Source of the DNA: Lentzea sp. NEAU-D7
Lineage (GTDB): Bacteria; Actinomycetota; Actinomycetes; Mycobacteriales; Pseudonocardiaceae
Length of the DNA: 64,000 bases
Assembly: GCF_026242055.1 (NCBI RefSeq)
Contig: NZ_JAPJDL010000019.1
Span: 1 to 64,000 of the forward strand
Reading direction: 5' to 3'
In this document: in pieces, positions 18,951 through 26,827 of the stretch
How the letters are laid out: every line of letters begins with the position of its first letter
How positions within the stretch are numbered: position 1 is the stretch's first letter
The notes under the pieces: generated by a model
The model's input: only the letters and a program-made list of their open reading frames with translations
Told to the model about the DNA's origin: nothing
The model's database searches: none
Program-made: the position numbers and the translations under genes

Positions 18951-19345
18951 GCGACATGCTCCTTGACGCCACGAGTGACGAGGTCCGTGCTCACGTGAGC
19001 AGCGCCCAGAGCGTCAGCGAGTAGCTGGACGGCCAGTGCGGGTTTCGCACGCGTACCGCAGGTGAAGACGTCGACGAACACCGAACCCACTTCGGGATAC
19101 GTGTGGATCGACGCATGGGATTCCGACAGCAGAGCCAGCACGGTGACTCCTTGGGGATCGAACTTCTTGGAGATCACCTCCAGCACGGTTGCGTCGGCCT
19201 GCGTGAGAACCTCACCAAGGGCGTGCTTCAGGAACTGCTCGTCGTCGAGCAGATCGGCACTCACACCCGAGAGCTCTGCAAGTACGTGCTGTCCCGCGAA
19301 CAAACCGACGGTCTCCTCGGTCTGACAGGGCGCTTCGGACATCAA
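18947..19345 (-). CDS. speD: S-adenosylmethionine decarboxylase proenzyme
   Basis: 132-residue pyruvoyl enzyme of the short prokaryotic class. It cuts itself at the Glu75-Ser76 bond inside LSESHASIHTYPE, and the new Ser becomes the pyruvoyl group that decarboxylates SAM. The downstream FTCG carries the conserved catalytic cysteine. An N-terminal extension of about 15 residues precedes the usual core. It sits between the ornithine decarboxylase gene (31 bases upstream) and speE (ATGA overlap). Confidence 0.95.
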   Translation of the reverse strand: MMSEAPCQTEETVGLFAGQHVLAELSGVSADLLDDEQFLKHALGEVLTQADATVLEVISKKFDPQGVTVLALLSESHASIHTYPEVGSVFVDVFTCGTRAKPALAVQLLADALGAAHVSTDLVTRGVKEHVA

Positions 19346-19376
19346 TCACTCCAAACTATGTGAATTGCAGACGGGC

Positions 19377-20543
19377 TTAGACGCAGTACGTGGCCAACGG
19401 CGGGAAGCCGTTGAAGCACACGGACGAATAGGAGGAGGTGTAGGCGCCCGCGTGGAGGATGTCCACGTGATCGCCCGCCTGCAGGTCGAGCGGCAGGTCG
19501 TAGCGGGTGTGCTGGTAGATCACGTCGTCCGCGTCGCACGTCGGGCCCGCCAGCACGATCGGCCCCACGGGGCCGCCGTCGCGCGAGGTCCGCAGCCGGT
19601 ACGCGATCGCCTCGCCCTCGGTCTCGGCGAGACCCTGGTAGCGGCCGATGTCGACGTACACCCAGCGGCGTTCGTCCGAATAGGACTTCCGGGAGACCAG
19701 CACGACGGAGGAGCGGATCATCCCCGCCTCGGCGGAGATCGCCCTGCCCGGCTCGATCATCACCCTCGGGCGGGCGGCGCCGAAGTGCCGCGCGACCGAA
19801 GCCTCGATGGCGGTGGCGAAGGCCTCCAGGGACGGCGTGGCCTCCTGGTAGACGGCCGGAAGGCCGCCGCCGAGGTTCACCGTCGACGTCTCGATGCCTT
19901 CCGCGCGCAGCTTCGCGGCGATCAGCGCCGCGTCGGCGATGCCGGAGTCCCAGCCCTCGACGGAGAGCTGCTGCGAACCCGCGTGGAACGCGACTCCGAG
20001 AGGAACGAGTCCCAGTTCGTGCGCCAGCCGCAAGAGATCCGTCGCCATCTCCGGATCGCAACCGAACTTGTTGCCGAACGGGTAGGTGGAACCCTTGCTG
20101 TGGACGAGGATCCGCACCAGCACGGACGAACCGGGCGCGTGGGAAGCGACGAATCGGACGTCCTGCTCGCTGTCCGACACGAACATCCGCACACCGCGCG
20201 AGTACGCGTACGCGATGTCGGCGGCCTTCTTGATGGGGTTGCTGTAGGAGATCGACGACGGCTCGGCGCCGCGCGCCAGGCACAGGTCGATCTCCGCGGG
20301 CGACGCCACGTCGAAGTGCGAACCCTCCGCGACCAGCGTGCCGACCACGTCGGGCTCCGGGTTCGACTTCACCGCGTAGAAGATGTCGATGGACGGCAGT
20401 GCCGCGCGAATCGCCTGGTAGCGCGCGCGAATCGTCTCGAGGTCGATCACCAGACATGGTGTCGACGGGTTCTCCTGGTTCAGGAAACGCCGAATACGAG
20501 CCTCTGCCTCGTTGCGCCGATCAACGGCGAAGCTCTCGGTCAT
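19377..20543 (-). CDS. speC: Ornithine decarboxylase-like PLP enzyme (alanine-racemase fold)
   Basis: 388-residue fold-type III decarboxylase. The PLP lysine is in FYAVKSNPEPDV near residue 60. The conserved glycine-rich phosphate loop appears as NLGGGLPA, and the dimer-interface cysteine as GPTCDADDV. HAGAYTSSYSSVCFNGF closes the active site. With speD and speE downstream, the best reading is ornithine to putrescine, although lysine or arginine decarboxylases share the fold. It is the first gene of the polyamine operon. Confidence 0.9.
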   Translation of the reverse strand: MTESFAVDRRNEAEARIRRFLNQENPSTPCLVIDLETIRARYQAIRAALPSIDIFYAVKSNPEPDVVGTLVAEGSHFDVASPAEIDLCLARGAEPSSISYSNPIKKAADIAYAYSRGVRMFVSDSEQDVRFVASHAPGSSVLVRILVHSKGSTYPFGNKFGCDPEMATDLLRLAHELGLVPLGVAFHAGSQQLSVEGWDSGIADAALIAAKLRAEGIETSTVNLGGGLPAVYQEATPSLEAFATAIEASVARHFGAARPRVMIEPGRAISAEAGMIRSSVVLVSRKSYSDERRWVYVDIGRYQGLAETEGEAIAYRLRTSRDGGPVGPIVLAGPTCDADDVIYQHTRYDLPLDLQAGDHVDILHAGAYTSSYSSVCFNGFPPLATYCV

Positions 20544-20651
20544 TTCCCCAGGGGTCCCCCTTCATCCGCCTCGCGTTCCGTACGCGGGCACGGCCGTCCA
20601 CTCTACGGCCTGGACACCGGAAGTGCGCAAGCCAGTCCAGGCGAGTGTGAT

Positions 20652-21869
20652 TTACCCAGCAGAACGCAGCTCGATCATCGTGATGTCCGGAGGGGCGCCC
20701 ACGCGCACCGGCGGACCCCAGAAACCCGCGCCACGACTGGTGTAGAGCCAGGTGCCGTCCACCTTCGACAACCCGGCGGTGCTGGGTTGCTGCAACGGCA
20801 CGAGGAAGTTGAACGGGACCATCTGTCCACCGTGTGTATGGCCGGACAACTGGAGGTCGACGCCTCGTGAAGACGCGTCGGCCACCTGCACGGGCTGGTG
20901 TGACAACAGGACTACGGGGTTGTTGCGATCTCGTCCCGAGAGGGCGCGGTCGAAGTCCGGTCCGTCGTTGTAAGACTTGCCGGTGACGTCGTTCACACCC
21001 ACGATCTCGATGCCGCCGGCGACCGTCAAACCCTCGTTGCGCAACGGGTTCACGCCGAGCCTGTCGAGCTCCGCGATCCACTGTTCGTGACCGGAGAAGT
21101 ACTCGTGGTTGCCGGTGACGAAGAAGCTGCCTTGTTTGGACACGAGGTCCCGCAACGGTGCCGCGGCCTCGCCCAGCTCGGCCACGGTGCCGTCCACCAG
21201 GTCGCCGACGATCGCGACGACGTCCGCTTCCTGTTCGTTGATCATCCGCACGATCCGCTCGGTGTGCGAACGCCCGAGCAGCGGTCCGAGGTGGATGTCG
21301 CTCACGACCGCGATGCGGAAGCCCGACAGCGACGGCCGCAGCTTGTCCAGCGTCACCGGCACGTTCAGCAGCTGCGGGGCGCCCAGCGCCTGCGTCATGC
21401 CGTAGCCGACGATCCCGCCCGCAGCGATGCCGGATCCGATCGCCACCGAGCGCGAGATGAACAGCCGCCGCGACGGGTCCGGCACGATCTCGACCGGTTC
21501 GGCGGGCGCGGGACCGGCGGCGACGGGCACCGGCGCGAGCGTGGCGCGCTTGAGCAGGATCCGCCGCGGCACCTCCGCGACACCGAGCACGATCGCCAGG
21601 TAGAAGAGCACCGCGAGCCAGATGAACCCGGGCCAGGCGAAGAACTTCCCGTACTCCGGTGGCACCCTGCGCGTCACGACCAGCGCGCTCATCAGCATCA
21701 GGAACGCGCCGACGATCGCGACCCCGCCGACGCGGCGCCCCAGCGTGCGGGGCCGCGTCGTGTCCACGACCAGCCGCCGCCACAGGTACAGATGGCCCAA
21801 GGCGACCGGGACGCCGAGGAGCAAAAGGAAAATCACGACATCAGTATGCGTTTCGAGAACTCCGTGCAA
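20652..21869 (-). CDS. Membrane-anchored metallophosphoesterase
   Basis: 405 residues. Four hydrophobic segments occupy the first 190 residues or so, followed by a calcineurin-like phosphoesterase domain. All metal-binding blocks are present in order: SDIHLGP, GDLVDG, GNHEYF, LSHQP and LSGHTHGG. Members of this group (YkuE/YaeI-like) hydrolyse phosphoester bonds, possibly in lipids such as UDP-diacylglucosamine. The catalytic domain follows a hydrophobic stretch resembling a signal anchor, so its side of the membrane is unclear. It lies 108 bases upstream of speC on the same strand. Confidence 0.92.
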   Translation of the reverse strand: MHGVLETHTDVVIFLLLLGVPVALGHLYLWRRLVVDTTRPRTLGRRVGGVAIVGAFLMLMSALVVTRRVPPEYGKFFAWPGFIWLAVLFYLAIVLGVAEVPRRILLKRATLAPVPVAAGPAPAEPVEIVPDPSRRLFISRSVAIGSGIAAGGIVGYGMTQALGAPQLLNVPVTLDKLRPSLSGFRIAVVSDIHLGPLLGRSHTERIVRMINEQEADVVAIVGDLVDGTVAELGEAAAPLRDLVSKQGSFFVTGNHEYFSGHEQWIAELDRLGVNPLRNEGLTVAGGIEIVGVNDVTGKSYNDGPDFDRALSGRDRNNPVVLLSHQPVQVADASSRGVDLQLSGHTHGGQMVPFNFLVPLQQPSTAGLSKVDGTWLYTSRGAGFWGPPVRVGAPPDITMIELRSAG

Positions 21870-21925
21870 CCCCCCAGGCCCCGCGTGGCGTGACTAACCC
21901 GGCACCGCAGACAAGGGGAGACCTG

Positions 21926-22423
21926 ATGAGTGACCGGGACGCCGCGTTCCAGGAGTACTTCGCGGCCCGTTCCGACGCCATGCGAGGCACGGCATACCTG
22001 CTGTGCGGCGACTGGCATCGCGCGGAAGACCTCGTGCAGCAGGCCTTCACCAAGCTGTACCTGGCTTGGAGACGGGTCGAGCGGCACGAGTCGCTGGACG
22101 CCTACACCAGGCAGATCGTGGTGCGGACGTTCCTGTCCGAGCGACGGCGCGGGTGGTTCCGGTTCGAGTCGGCGACGGACGACGTGGCGGACTCGGCCGC
22201 CCCGCCCGGCGTCCACCCCGAGGAACGGATGGTGCTGCTGGAGGCTCTGGCGAAGGTGCCTCCGAAGCAGCGTGCGTGCCTCGTGCTGCGGTACTGGGAG
22301 GACATGTCCGTCGAGCAGACGGCCGTGGTCCTCAAGTGTTCGGAAGGAACCGTGAAGAGCCAGGCCGCGCGGGGGCTGCAGACGCTGCGCGGCCTGCTCT
22401 TGGAGCAGGAGAGGGTTCGATGA
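21926..22423 (+). CDS. SigE-family RNA polymerase sigma factor
   Basis: 165-residue ECF-like sigma factor of the actinobacterial SigE/SigL family. Region 2 shows RGTAYLLCGDWHRAEDLVQ. Region 4 shows LPPKQRACLVLRYWEDM-like spacing and a helix-turn-helix at CSEGTVKSQAARGL. The ATG has AGGGGAG 7 bases upstream. It overlaps the next gene by 4 bases, which encodes a single-span membrane protein and probable cognate regulator. It is transcribed away from the phosphoesterase gene across only 56 bases. Confidence 0.92.
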   Translation: MSDRDAAFQEYFAARSDAMRGTAYLLCGDWHRAEDLVQQAFTKLYLAWRRVERHESLDAYTRQIVVRTFLSERRRGWFRFESATDDVADSAAPPGVHPEERMVLLEALAKVPPKQRACLVLRYWEDMSVEQTAVVLKCSEGTVKSQAARGLQTLRGLLLEQERVR

Positions 22424-23271
22424 ACGAACAGGACCTGAAGAGAGCGTTTCAGGACGTGGTGGTGGCGAGCAGCCCGCCGCCCCCGATGGATCCGGGCATC
22501 GCGCTGGACCGGGCGCACAAGGCCCGTTCCAAGCGGCGTGCGTCCATCACGGGGGCCGCGGTCGCCGTGCTCGTGGTCGGTGTCGGGCTGGGGTCGGCGT
22601 TCGCGCTGAACCCGCAGGGAACGACGGACTACCTGGTGGGCGCGGGGCAGAGCAGCAGCTCCCGCCCCGGCGCGCCGGACACGCAGTGGGGGGAGGACTG
22701 GCCGGTGGGGCAGTCCGACCGGACGGCCACCAACGGCCCGCAGGCCGACCGCGGCACGCAGCTGCTGAACCTCGCCAAGGCGTCCGTGCCCGCCGGGTAC
22801 GAGACGCCCGACCTGAAGTACAAGGACCCCGGCATGCACGGCGGCATGCTCCGCGCACAGGCGCAGATCTCCACCGACAAGGGTGAGACGCCCGAGGTCT
22901 GGCAGTACACGGCGTACGTGCCGATGCGACAGGGGGACAAGGTCGGCAAGCTGACGGTGCACGTGTCGATGCCGAGTCCTGAGGACCCGGCTGAACCGTG
23001 CGCGCTGGCCAAGCGGTTCCAGGGCATGAACGACGCCGAGTGCAAGATCGTGGACGTCGCTGGGAAGCAGATCGGGGTCGCCTCTCCCGCGAGCCCCGAA
23101 CGCGGTACCGGCACCTGGGCGTCGTACCGGGCGGCCAACGGCTGGACGGTCACGGTCATGCAGGAGGGGGAGTACCCCTACAGCGGCTACCCGGCGCTGG
23201 ACGGGCAGCCCTTCCTGTCGCCGGAGCTGGCCGCCCTGGCGGCTGATCCGAAGTTCCTGCTCGGCAGCTGA
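22420..23271 (+). CDS. Single-span membrane protein, probable anti-sigma partner
   Basis: 283 residues. About 45 cytoplasmic residues (with SSPPPPMDPGIALDRAHKAR) precede one membrane segment (ITGAAVAVLVVGVGLGSAFAL). An extracytoplasmic domain of about 215 residues has two cysteines (PCALAKRF and AECKIVD). The layout and the ATGA overlap with the sigma-factor gene fit a membrane anti-sigma or sensor. No zinc-binding HxxxCxxC motif of classical anti-sigma factors is present, so the assignment rests on position and topology. Confidence 0.7.
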   Translation: MNEQDLKRAFQDVVVASSPPPPMDPGIALDRAHKARSKRRASITGAAVAVLVVGVGLGSAFALNPQGTTDYLVGAGQSSSSRPGAPDTQWGEDWPVGQSDRTATNGPQADRGTQLLNLAKASVPAGYETPDLKYKDPGMHGGMLRAQAQISTDKGETPEVWQYTAYVPMRQGDKVGKLTVHVSMPSPEDPAEPCALAKRFQGMNDAECKIVDVAGKQIGVASPASPERGTGTWASYRAANGWTVTVMQEGEYPYSGYPALDGQPFLSPELAALAADPKFLLGS

Positions 23272-23287
23272 GTTCGCGTCGCGGGTC

Positions 23288-23316
23288 GAGGGCGGTCACG
23301 ATTTGTGGCCGCCCTC
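23288..23316 (+). terminator. Hairpin terminator after the sigma/anti-sigma pair
   Basis: Stem GAGGGCGG-CAC / GTG-CCGCCCTC with one mismatch and a GATTT loop, followed by a pyrimidine-rich tail containing CTCTTTT. It starts 17 bases after the stop codon. Confidence 0.75.
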
Positions 23317-23364
23317 TCTCGTTGCTCTTTTCGGGTGTTTTGCCAGGTAGAGTGCCGTCCTGCA

Positions 23365-25350
23365 ATGCGGACTCTGCTCATCGACAACTACGACTCGTTC
23401 ACGTTCAACCTCTTCCAGCACCTCGCTGAGGTGAACGGCGCCGAGCCCGTGGTCGTCCACAACGACGACCCGCGCTTCCGGCTGGCCTCACTGCGGTCGT
23501 TCGACCACGTGGTGATCTCGCCCGGCCCCGGCCGGCCCGGCAACCCCGCCGACTTCGGCATCTGCCGCGCGGTGATCGACCACGCCGAGATCCCGTTGCT
23601 GGGCGTGTGCCTCGGGCACCAGGGCCTGTGCCTGTCGTACGGCGCTGTGGTGGGGCCTGCGCCCGTGCCACGCCACGGGATCGTCTCCCCGGTCACGCAC
23701 ACGGGTGTCGACGTGTTCGCGGGCCTGCCCTCGCCTTTCGACGTCGTGCGGTACCACTCGCTGGCGGTCACGGACCTGCCCTCCTCGCTGGAGGCGATCG
23801 CGTGGAGCGACGACTCGGTGCTGATGGGTGTCCGCGCTCTCGACCGGCCCGCGTGGGGCGTGCAGTTCCACCCCGAGTCGATCTGCACGGACTTCGGCCG
23901 CGAGATGCTCGCGAACTTCGCCGCCCTCACCCCGACCAGGACCGCCGCCGTGCCGGAACCGGTGCTGGTTCGCCCGGCGGCTCAGAAGCGCCCTGTGCAC
24001 GTCCGGAAGCTCGCCGTGGCCGTGAACGCGGAGGAGGCCTTCGCGGCGCTCCACGGGGCCTCTGAGACCGCGTTCTGGCTGGACAGCGGGGCCGGCGGGC
24101 GGTTCTCCTTCATGGGAGACGCCTCGGGACCTCTCGCGCGCGTCGCGCAGTACTCGGTGCAGGACCAGGTGCTCACGCTCGACGGCACACCGCGGCCCTG
24201 TCCTTCTTTCTTCTCCTGGCTGGACGAAGACCTCGCGTCGTGGGTCGTCGAGCAGCCGGACGTCCCGTTCGAATTCGCCCTGGGCTGGGTCGGATACCTC
24301 GGCTACGAGCTGAAGGCGGAGTGCGGTGGCGACTTCGCCCACCGCGCGGAACAACCGGACGCGTCGTTCGTCTTCGCCGACCGCGCCGTGGTGATCGATC
24401 ACGCCGGCGATTGCGTCTATTTGCTGTCACTGTCCGATGACGAGTGGTTCGGCGAGGTTTCGGCGGTTCTGTCCAAGCTGACACCATTGGCCGAACCTTC
24501 ACGGCCGGTCGTCTCCGACGTGACGTTGCGTCATCCGCGCGCGCACTACCTGAAGCTGATCAGCGCCTGCCAGGAAGCGATCACGGCGGGGGAGACCTAC
24601 GAGGTGTGCCTGACGAACATGATGTCCTGGCGCGCGTCGCTCGACCCGTGGGACACATATCGGCTGCTTCGCGCCGCTAATCCCGTTCCGTTCGGGGCAC
24701 TGCTGCGTTTCGGTGACCTCTCCGTGCTCAGCACGTCACCCGAACGATTTATCAGGGTGGACCGAGATGGCGTCGTGGAGTCATCGCCGATCAAGGGGAC
24801 GCGGCCGCGAGGTGTTGATGCGTCCGACGACGAGATGTTGCGCACAACGTTGGCGCGATCTGTCAAGGACCGCGCGGAGAACCTGATGATCGTGGACCTC
24901 GTCCGCAACGATCTCGGCACGTGCGCGGAAGTCGGTTCCGTCGAGGTGACGCGGTTGTTCGACGTCGAGACCTACGCGACCGTACACCAATTGGTGAGCA
25001 CCGTGAGGGCTCGACTTCGGCCGGACAGTTCTGCCGTCCGATGTGTTCGAGCCGCGTTTCCCGGAGGATCCATGACCGGTGCGCCGAAGATCCGGACCAT
25101 GCAGATCCTTGATGGGCTGGAAGCCGGTCCACGCGGGGTGTACTCGGGAGCGCTCGGTTACTTCTCGCTCAACGGAGCAGCCGACTTCAGCATCGTCATC
25201 CGAACCCTGGTCGGCAACGGCGACCAGGTGAGTTTCGGTGTGGGTGGAGCGGTGATCTCGCTGTCCGACCCCGACGAGGAATTCGAGGAGACGGCGGTCA
25301 AGGCAACTGCCGTGTCACGCCTGTTCGGAGCGCACTTTCCAGGCCGTTGA
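23365..25350 (+). CDS. pabAB: Aminodeoxychorismate synthase, PabA-PabB fusion
   Basis: 661-residue fusion. The N-terminal class I glutamine amidotransferase (residues 1-195) has Cys82 in GVCLGHQG and the His-Glu pair in FHPES. The chorismate-binding part is at the C-terminus. PIKGTRPRG carries the lysine that marks aminodeoxychorismate synthase instead of anthranilate synthase. GGSMTGAPK is intact. It makes 4-amino-4-deoxychorismate for p-aminobenzoate and folate; fused forms also serve PABA-derived antibiotics. No pabC or antibiotic genes are adjacent, so a housekeeping role is likely. Confidence 0.94.
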   Translation: MRTLLIDNYDSFTFNLFQHLAEVNGAEPVVVHNDDPRFRLASLRSFDHVVISPGPGRPGNPADFGICRAVIDHAEIPLLGVCLGHQGLCLSYGAVVGPAPVPRHGIVSPVTHTGVDVFAGLPSPFDVVRYHSLAVTDLPSSLEAIAWSDDSVLMGVRALDRPAWGVQFHPESICTDFGREMLANFAALTPTRTAAVPEPVLVRPAAQKRPVHVRKLAVAVNAEEAFAALHGASETAFWLDSGAGGRFSFMGDASGPLARVAQYSVQDQVLTLDGTPRPCPSFFSWLDEDLASWVVEQPDVPFEFALGWVGYLGYELKAECGGDFAHRAEQPDASFVFADRAVVIDHAGDCVYLLSLSDDEWFGEVSAVLSKLTPLAEPSRPVVSDVTLRHPRAHYLKLISACQEAITAGETYEVCLTNMMSWRASLDPWDTYRLLRAANPVPFGALLRFGDLSVLSTSPERFIRVDRDGVVESSPIKGTRPRGVDASDDEMLRTTLARSVKDRAENLMIVDLVRNDLGTCAEVGSVEVTRLFDVETYATVHQLVSTVRARLRPDSSAVRCVRAAFPGGSMTGAPKIRTMQILDGLEAGPRGVYSGALGYFSLNGAADFSIVIRTLVGNGDQVSFGVGGAVISLSDPDEEFEETAVKATAVSRLFGAHFPGR

Positions 25351-25406
25351 TCCCGCGTTCCGGGGATGGTGTGAACGAACCGGGATGTGCTGGTTCTTTT
25401 GGGTTA

Positions 25407-25436
25407 ACACGTCGGCCGGCGAACCGGCCGACGTGT
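25407..25436. terminator. Perfect hairpin between convergent pabAB and lsr2
   Basis: A 13-base-pair perfect stem (ACACGTCGGCCGG and its complement) with a CGAA tetraloop sits between the two stop codons. It can act in both directions, although neither side is followed by a long T tract. Confidence 0.7.
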
Positions 25437-25460
25437 GGAAACCTCGCGTGTTCGCGCAGG

Positions 25461-25802
25461 TCAGGAGGCGTGCGCTTCCTGGAACTGCACAACCAGGTTC
25501 TGCGGAATGCGACCGCGGTCCGAGATCTGGTGCCCCTGCGCGCGAGCCCAGTCACGAATGCGCTGCGCCTCAGCCTTGTCGGTGGCCTTGACCGTGGACT
25601 TGCCGGTGCCCTTGCGCTGCTTGCGGCCACCCGCACGGCGAGCCTTGCCGACGAAGTCCGCCAGCGACTCGCGAAGCCGCTCCGCATTTCCCTTCGACAG
25701 GTCGATGGCGTACTCGACACCGTCAAGTGCGAAGGTCACGGTCTCGTCGGCTTCTCCGCCGTCGAGGTCGTCGATGAGTTGGACGACGGTCTGCTGTGCC
25801 AC
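25461..25802 (-). CDS. lsr2: Lsr2 nucleoid-associated protein
   Basis: 113-residue H-NS-like DNA bridging protein that silences AT-rich DNA in actinobacteria. The N-terminal oligomerisation domain starts MAQQTVVQLIDDLDGG. The C-terminal DNA-binding domain has the AT-hook-like core DRGRIPQNLV and a helix with IRDWARAQG. A basic linker (GGRKQRKGTGKST) joins them. It stands alone with a long AT-richer leader upstream. Confidence 0.97.
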   Translation of the reverse strand: MAQQTVVQLIDDLDGGEADETVTFALDGVEYAIDLSKGNAERLRESLADFVGKARRAGGRKQRKGTGKSTVKATDKAEAQRIRDWARAQGHQISDRGRIPQNLVVQFQEAHAS

Positions 25803-26126
25803 TGTTCCTCCGTTGGGTACTCACATAGCACGCGGATCCTCGACGTAACCACGTGCTTCGACAACACCGTAGTACACACGACGAAAAACGGCGAACCTTT
25901 CGCAGCTAAAATGTGACCCCAACCCCCCGGTCGGGGCATTTACCCGGTAAACCACACGGGTGTTATGGGTCCAAAATGTGCTGCTAGTCGTCTCACTTCG
26001 ACCCGTTGCTGGGCTTGCCGGACGCTTCCTCATTCCCGCTGACGGAGCAGCGCCGGACATAACGCACCCCGATCCGGTGCGGGTATCCTCCACATACCCG
26101 CCAGGGGTAGGGAAGGTCAGGGGCCG
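25803..26126. promoter_or_regulatory. Divergent control region between lsr2 and csoR
   Basis: 324 bases without a gene and with lower GC than the surroundings. It must hold the promoters of lsr2 (leftward) and csoR (rightward). Near the middle, TTTACC-C-GGTAAA at 25939-25951 is a near-perfect palindrome. A C/G hairpin CCCCGGTCGGGG lies just before it. The csoR-proximal end carries a CsoR-type operator, listed separately. Confidence 0.5.
26094..26110. promoter_or_regulatory. CsoR-type operator upstream of csoR
   Basis: The sequence ATACCCGCCAGGGGTAG holds TACCC-N4-GGGGTA, the pseudo-palindrome typical of CsoR-family operators. It ends 16 bases before the csoR start codon, so repressor binding would block transcription of its own gene. 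A further GGGTAT half-site lies at about 26081-26086. Confidence 0.65.
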
Positions 26127-26408
26127 ATGCACGGGTACACCGCGGACAAGGACGCATACCTCAAGCGACTGCGCCGCATCGAGGGACAGATCCGCGGTCT
26201 CCAGCGCATGGTCGAGAACGACGAATACTGCATCGACGTCCTCACCCAGATCTCCGCCGCCACGAAGGCACTGCAAGCGGTGTCGCTGGGCTTGCTCGAC
26301 GAGCACCTCAAGCATTGTGTCGCACAGGCCGCCGCGGAAGGCGGTGCCGTGGCCGAGGAGAAGCTGGCAGAGGCCTCGGCGGCCATCGGCAGGCTCGTCA
26401 AGTCGTAG
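26127..26408 (+). CDS. csoR: CsoR-family metal-sensing transcriptional repressor
   Basis: 93-residue all-helical DUF156 regulator. The copper-binding triad of CsoR is present: C35 in DEYCIDV, H60 in LDEHLK and C64 in KHCVAQ. The N-terminal LKRLRRIEGQIRGLQRM is the family DNA-binding signature. Copper(I) binding would release it from the operator just upstream. No copper ATPase or chaperone gene follows, so the targets other than itself lie elsewhere. Loss of the N-terminal His of RcnR-type members argues against a nickel/cobalt role. Confidence 0.93.
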   Translation: MHGYTADKDAYLKRLRRIEGQIRGLQRMVENDEYCIDVLTQISAATKALQAVSLGLLDEHLKHCVAQAAAEGGAVAEEKLAEASAAIGRLVKS

Positions 26409-26460
26409 GGGTCCCCACCAGAAACTCGCTGGGGTGATCCGCTACAGTTCACCCAGCTAC

Positions 26461-26534
26461 GCCCCCGTAGCCCAATCGGCAGAGGCAGCGGACTCAAAAT
26501 CCGTCCAGTGTGCGTTCGAGTCGCACCGGGGGCA
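26461..26534 (+). tRNA. tRNA-Leu (anticodon CAA) with a short variable loop
   Basis: A 74-base cloverleaf: acceptor GCCCCCG/CGGGGGC, D arm GCC/GGC, anticodon stem GCGGA/TCCGT, loop CTCAAAA, T arm GTGCG/CGCAC with loop TTCGAGT, and discriminator A. The loop gives anticodon CAA, which reads UUG leucine codons. The variable region is only five bases (CCAGT), whereas leucine tRNAs normally have a long arm. CCA is not encoded. It is followed by a strong hairpin. Confidence 0.9.
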
Positions 26535-26542
26535 CGACCTTC

Positions 26543-26584
26543 GGGCGAGGTATGTCTGCGGAAAGCGCAGACCGTACCTCGCCC
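26543..26584 (+). terminator. Long hairpin terminator after tRNA-Leu
   Basis: GGGCGAGGTA-GTCTGCG pairs with its complement across a GAAA loop, a stem of about 17 base pairs with a small bulge. It is followed by GTGGTGTTTTC. It begins 8 bases after the tRNA end. Confidence 0.85.
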
Positions 26585-26785
26585 GTGGTGTTTTCTGGGG
26601 GCCGAGCCCCCAGACCCCAGCCGGGGCGCTGCGCCCCCGGACCCCCGCCTGGTCTTCGCTTCGCTCGACCCCACCTGGTCTTCGCTTCGTTTGGTTGGCT
26701 TCGTCTTGTGATTCCAATGTGGAATCGGTGAATGTTGTTGTGCTGGTAGGCGGAGCGTGTAAGGCTGCCGCGCATTGACGTTCGC
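26585..26785. other. Spacer with G/C hairpins and a short direct repeat
   Basis: Two further G/C hairpins (CTGGGGGCCGAGCCCCCAG at about 26595-26613 and CCGGGGCGCTGCGCCCCCGG at 26621-26640) are followed by two copies of CCTGGTCTTCGCTTCG about 28 bases apart. No gene is seen. Such elements are common dispersed palindromes in actinomycetes. Confidence 0.5.
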
Positions 26786-26827
26786 GTGTTGTCGGGGGGC
26801 GCGCGCGGATTGCTTGGGGGCTTTGGC

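Noticed and set aside
23365-25350. PABA-type antibiotic cluster around pabAB
   Set aside because: No polyketide, NRPS, aminase or resistance genes are adjacent; a folate role is simpler.
26535-26785. Phage attachment site or genomic island beside tRNA-Leu
   Set aside because: No integrase and no repeat of the tRNA 3' end was seen in the window.
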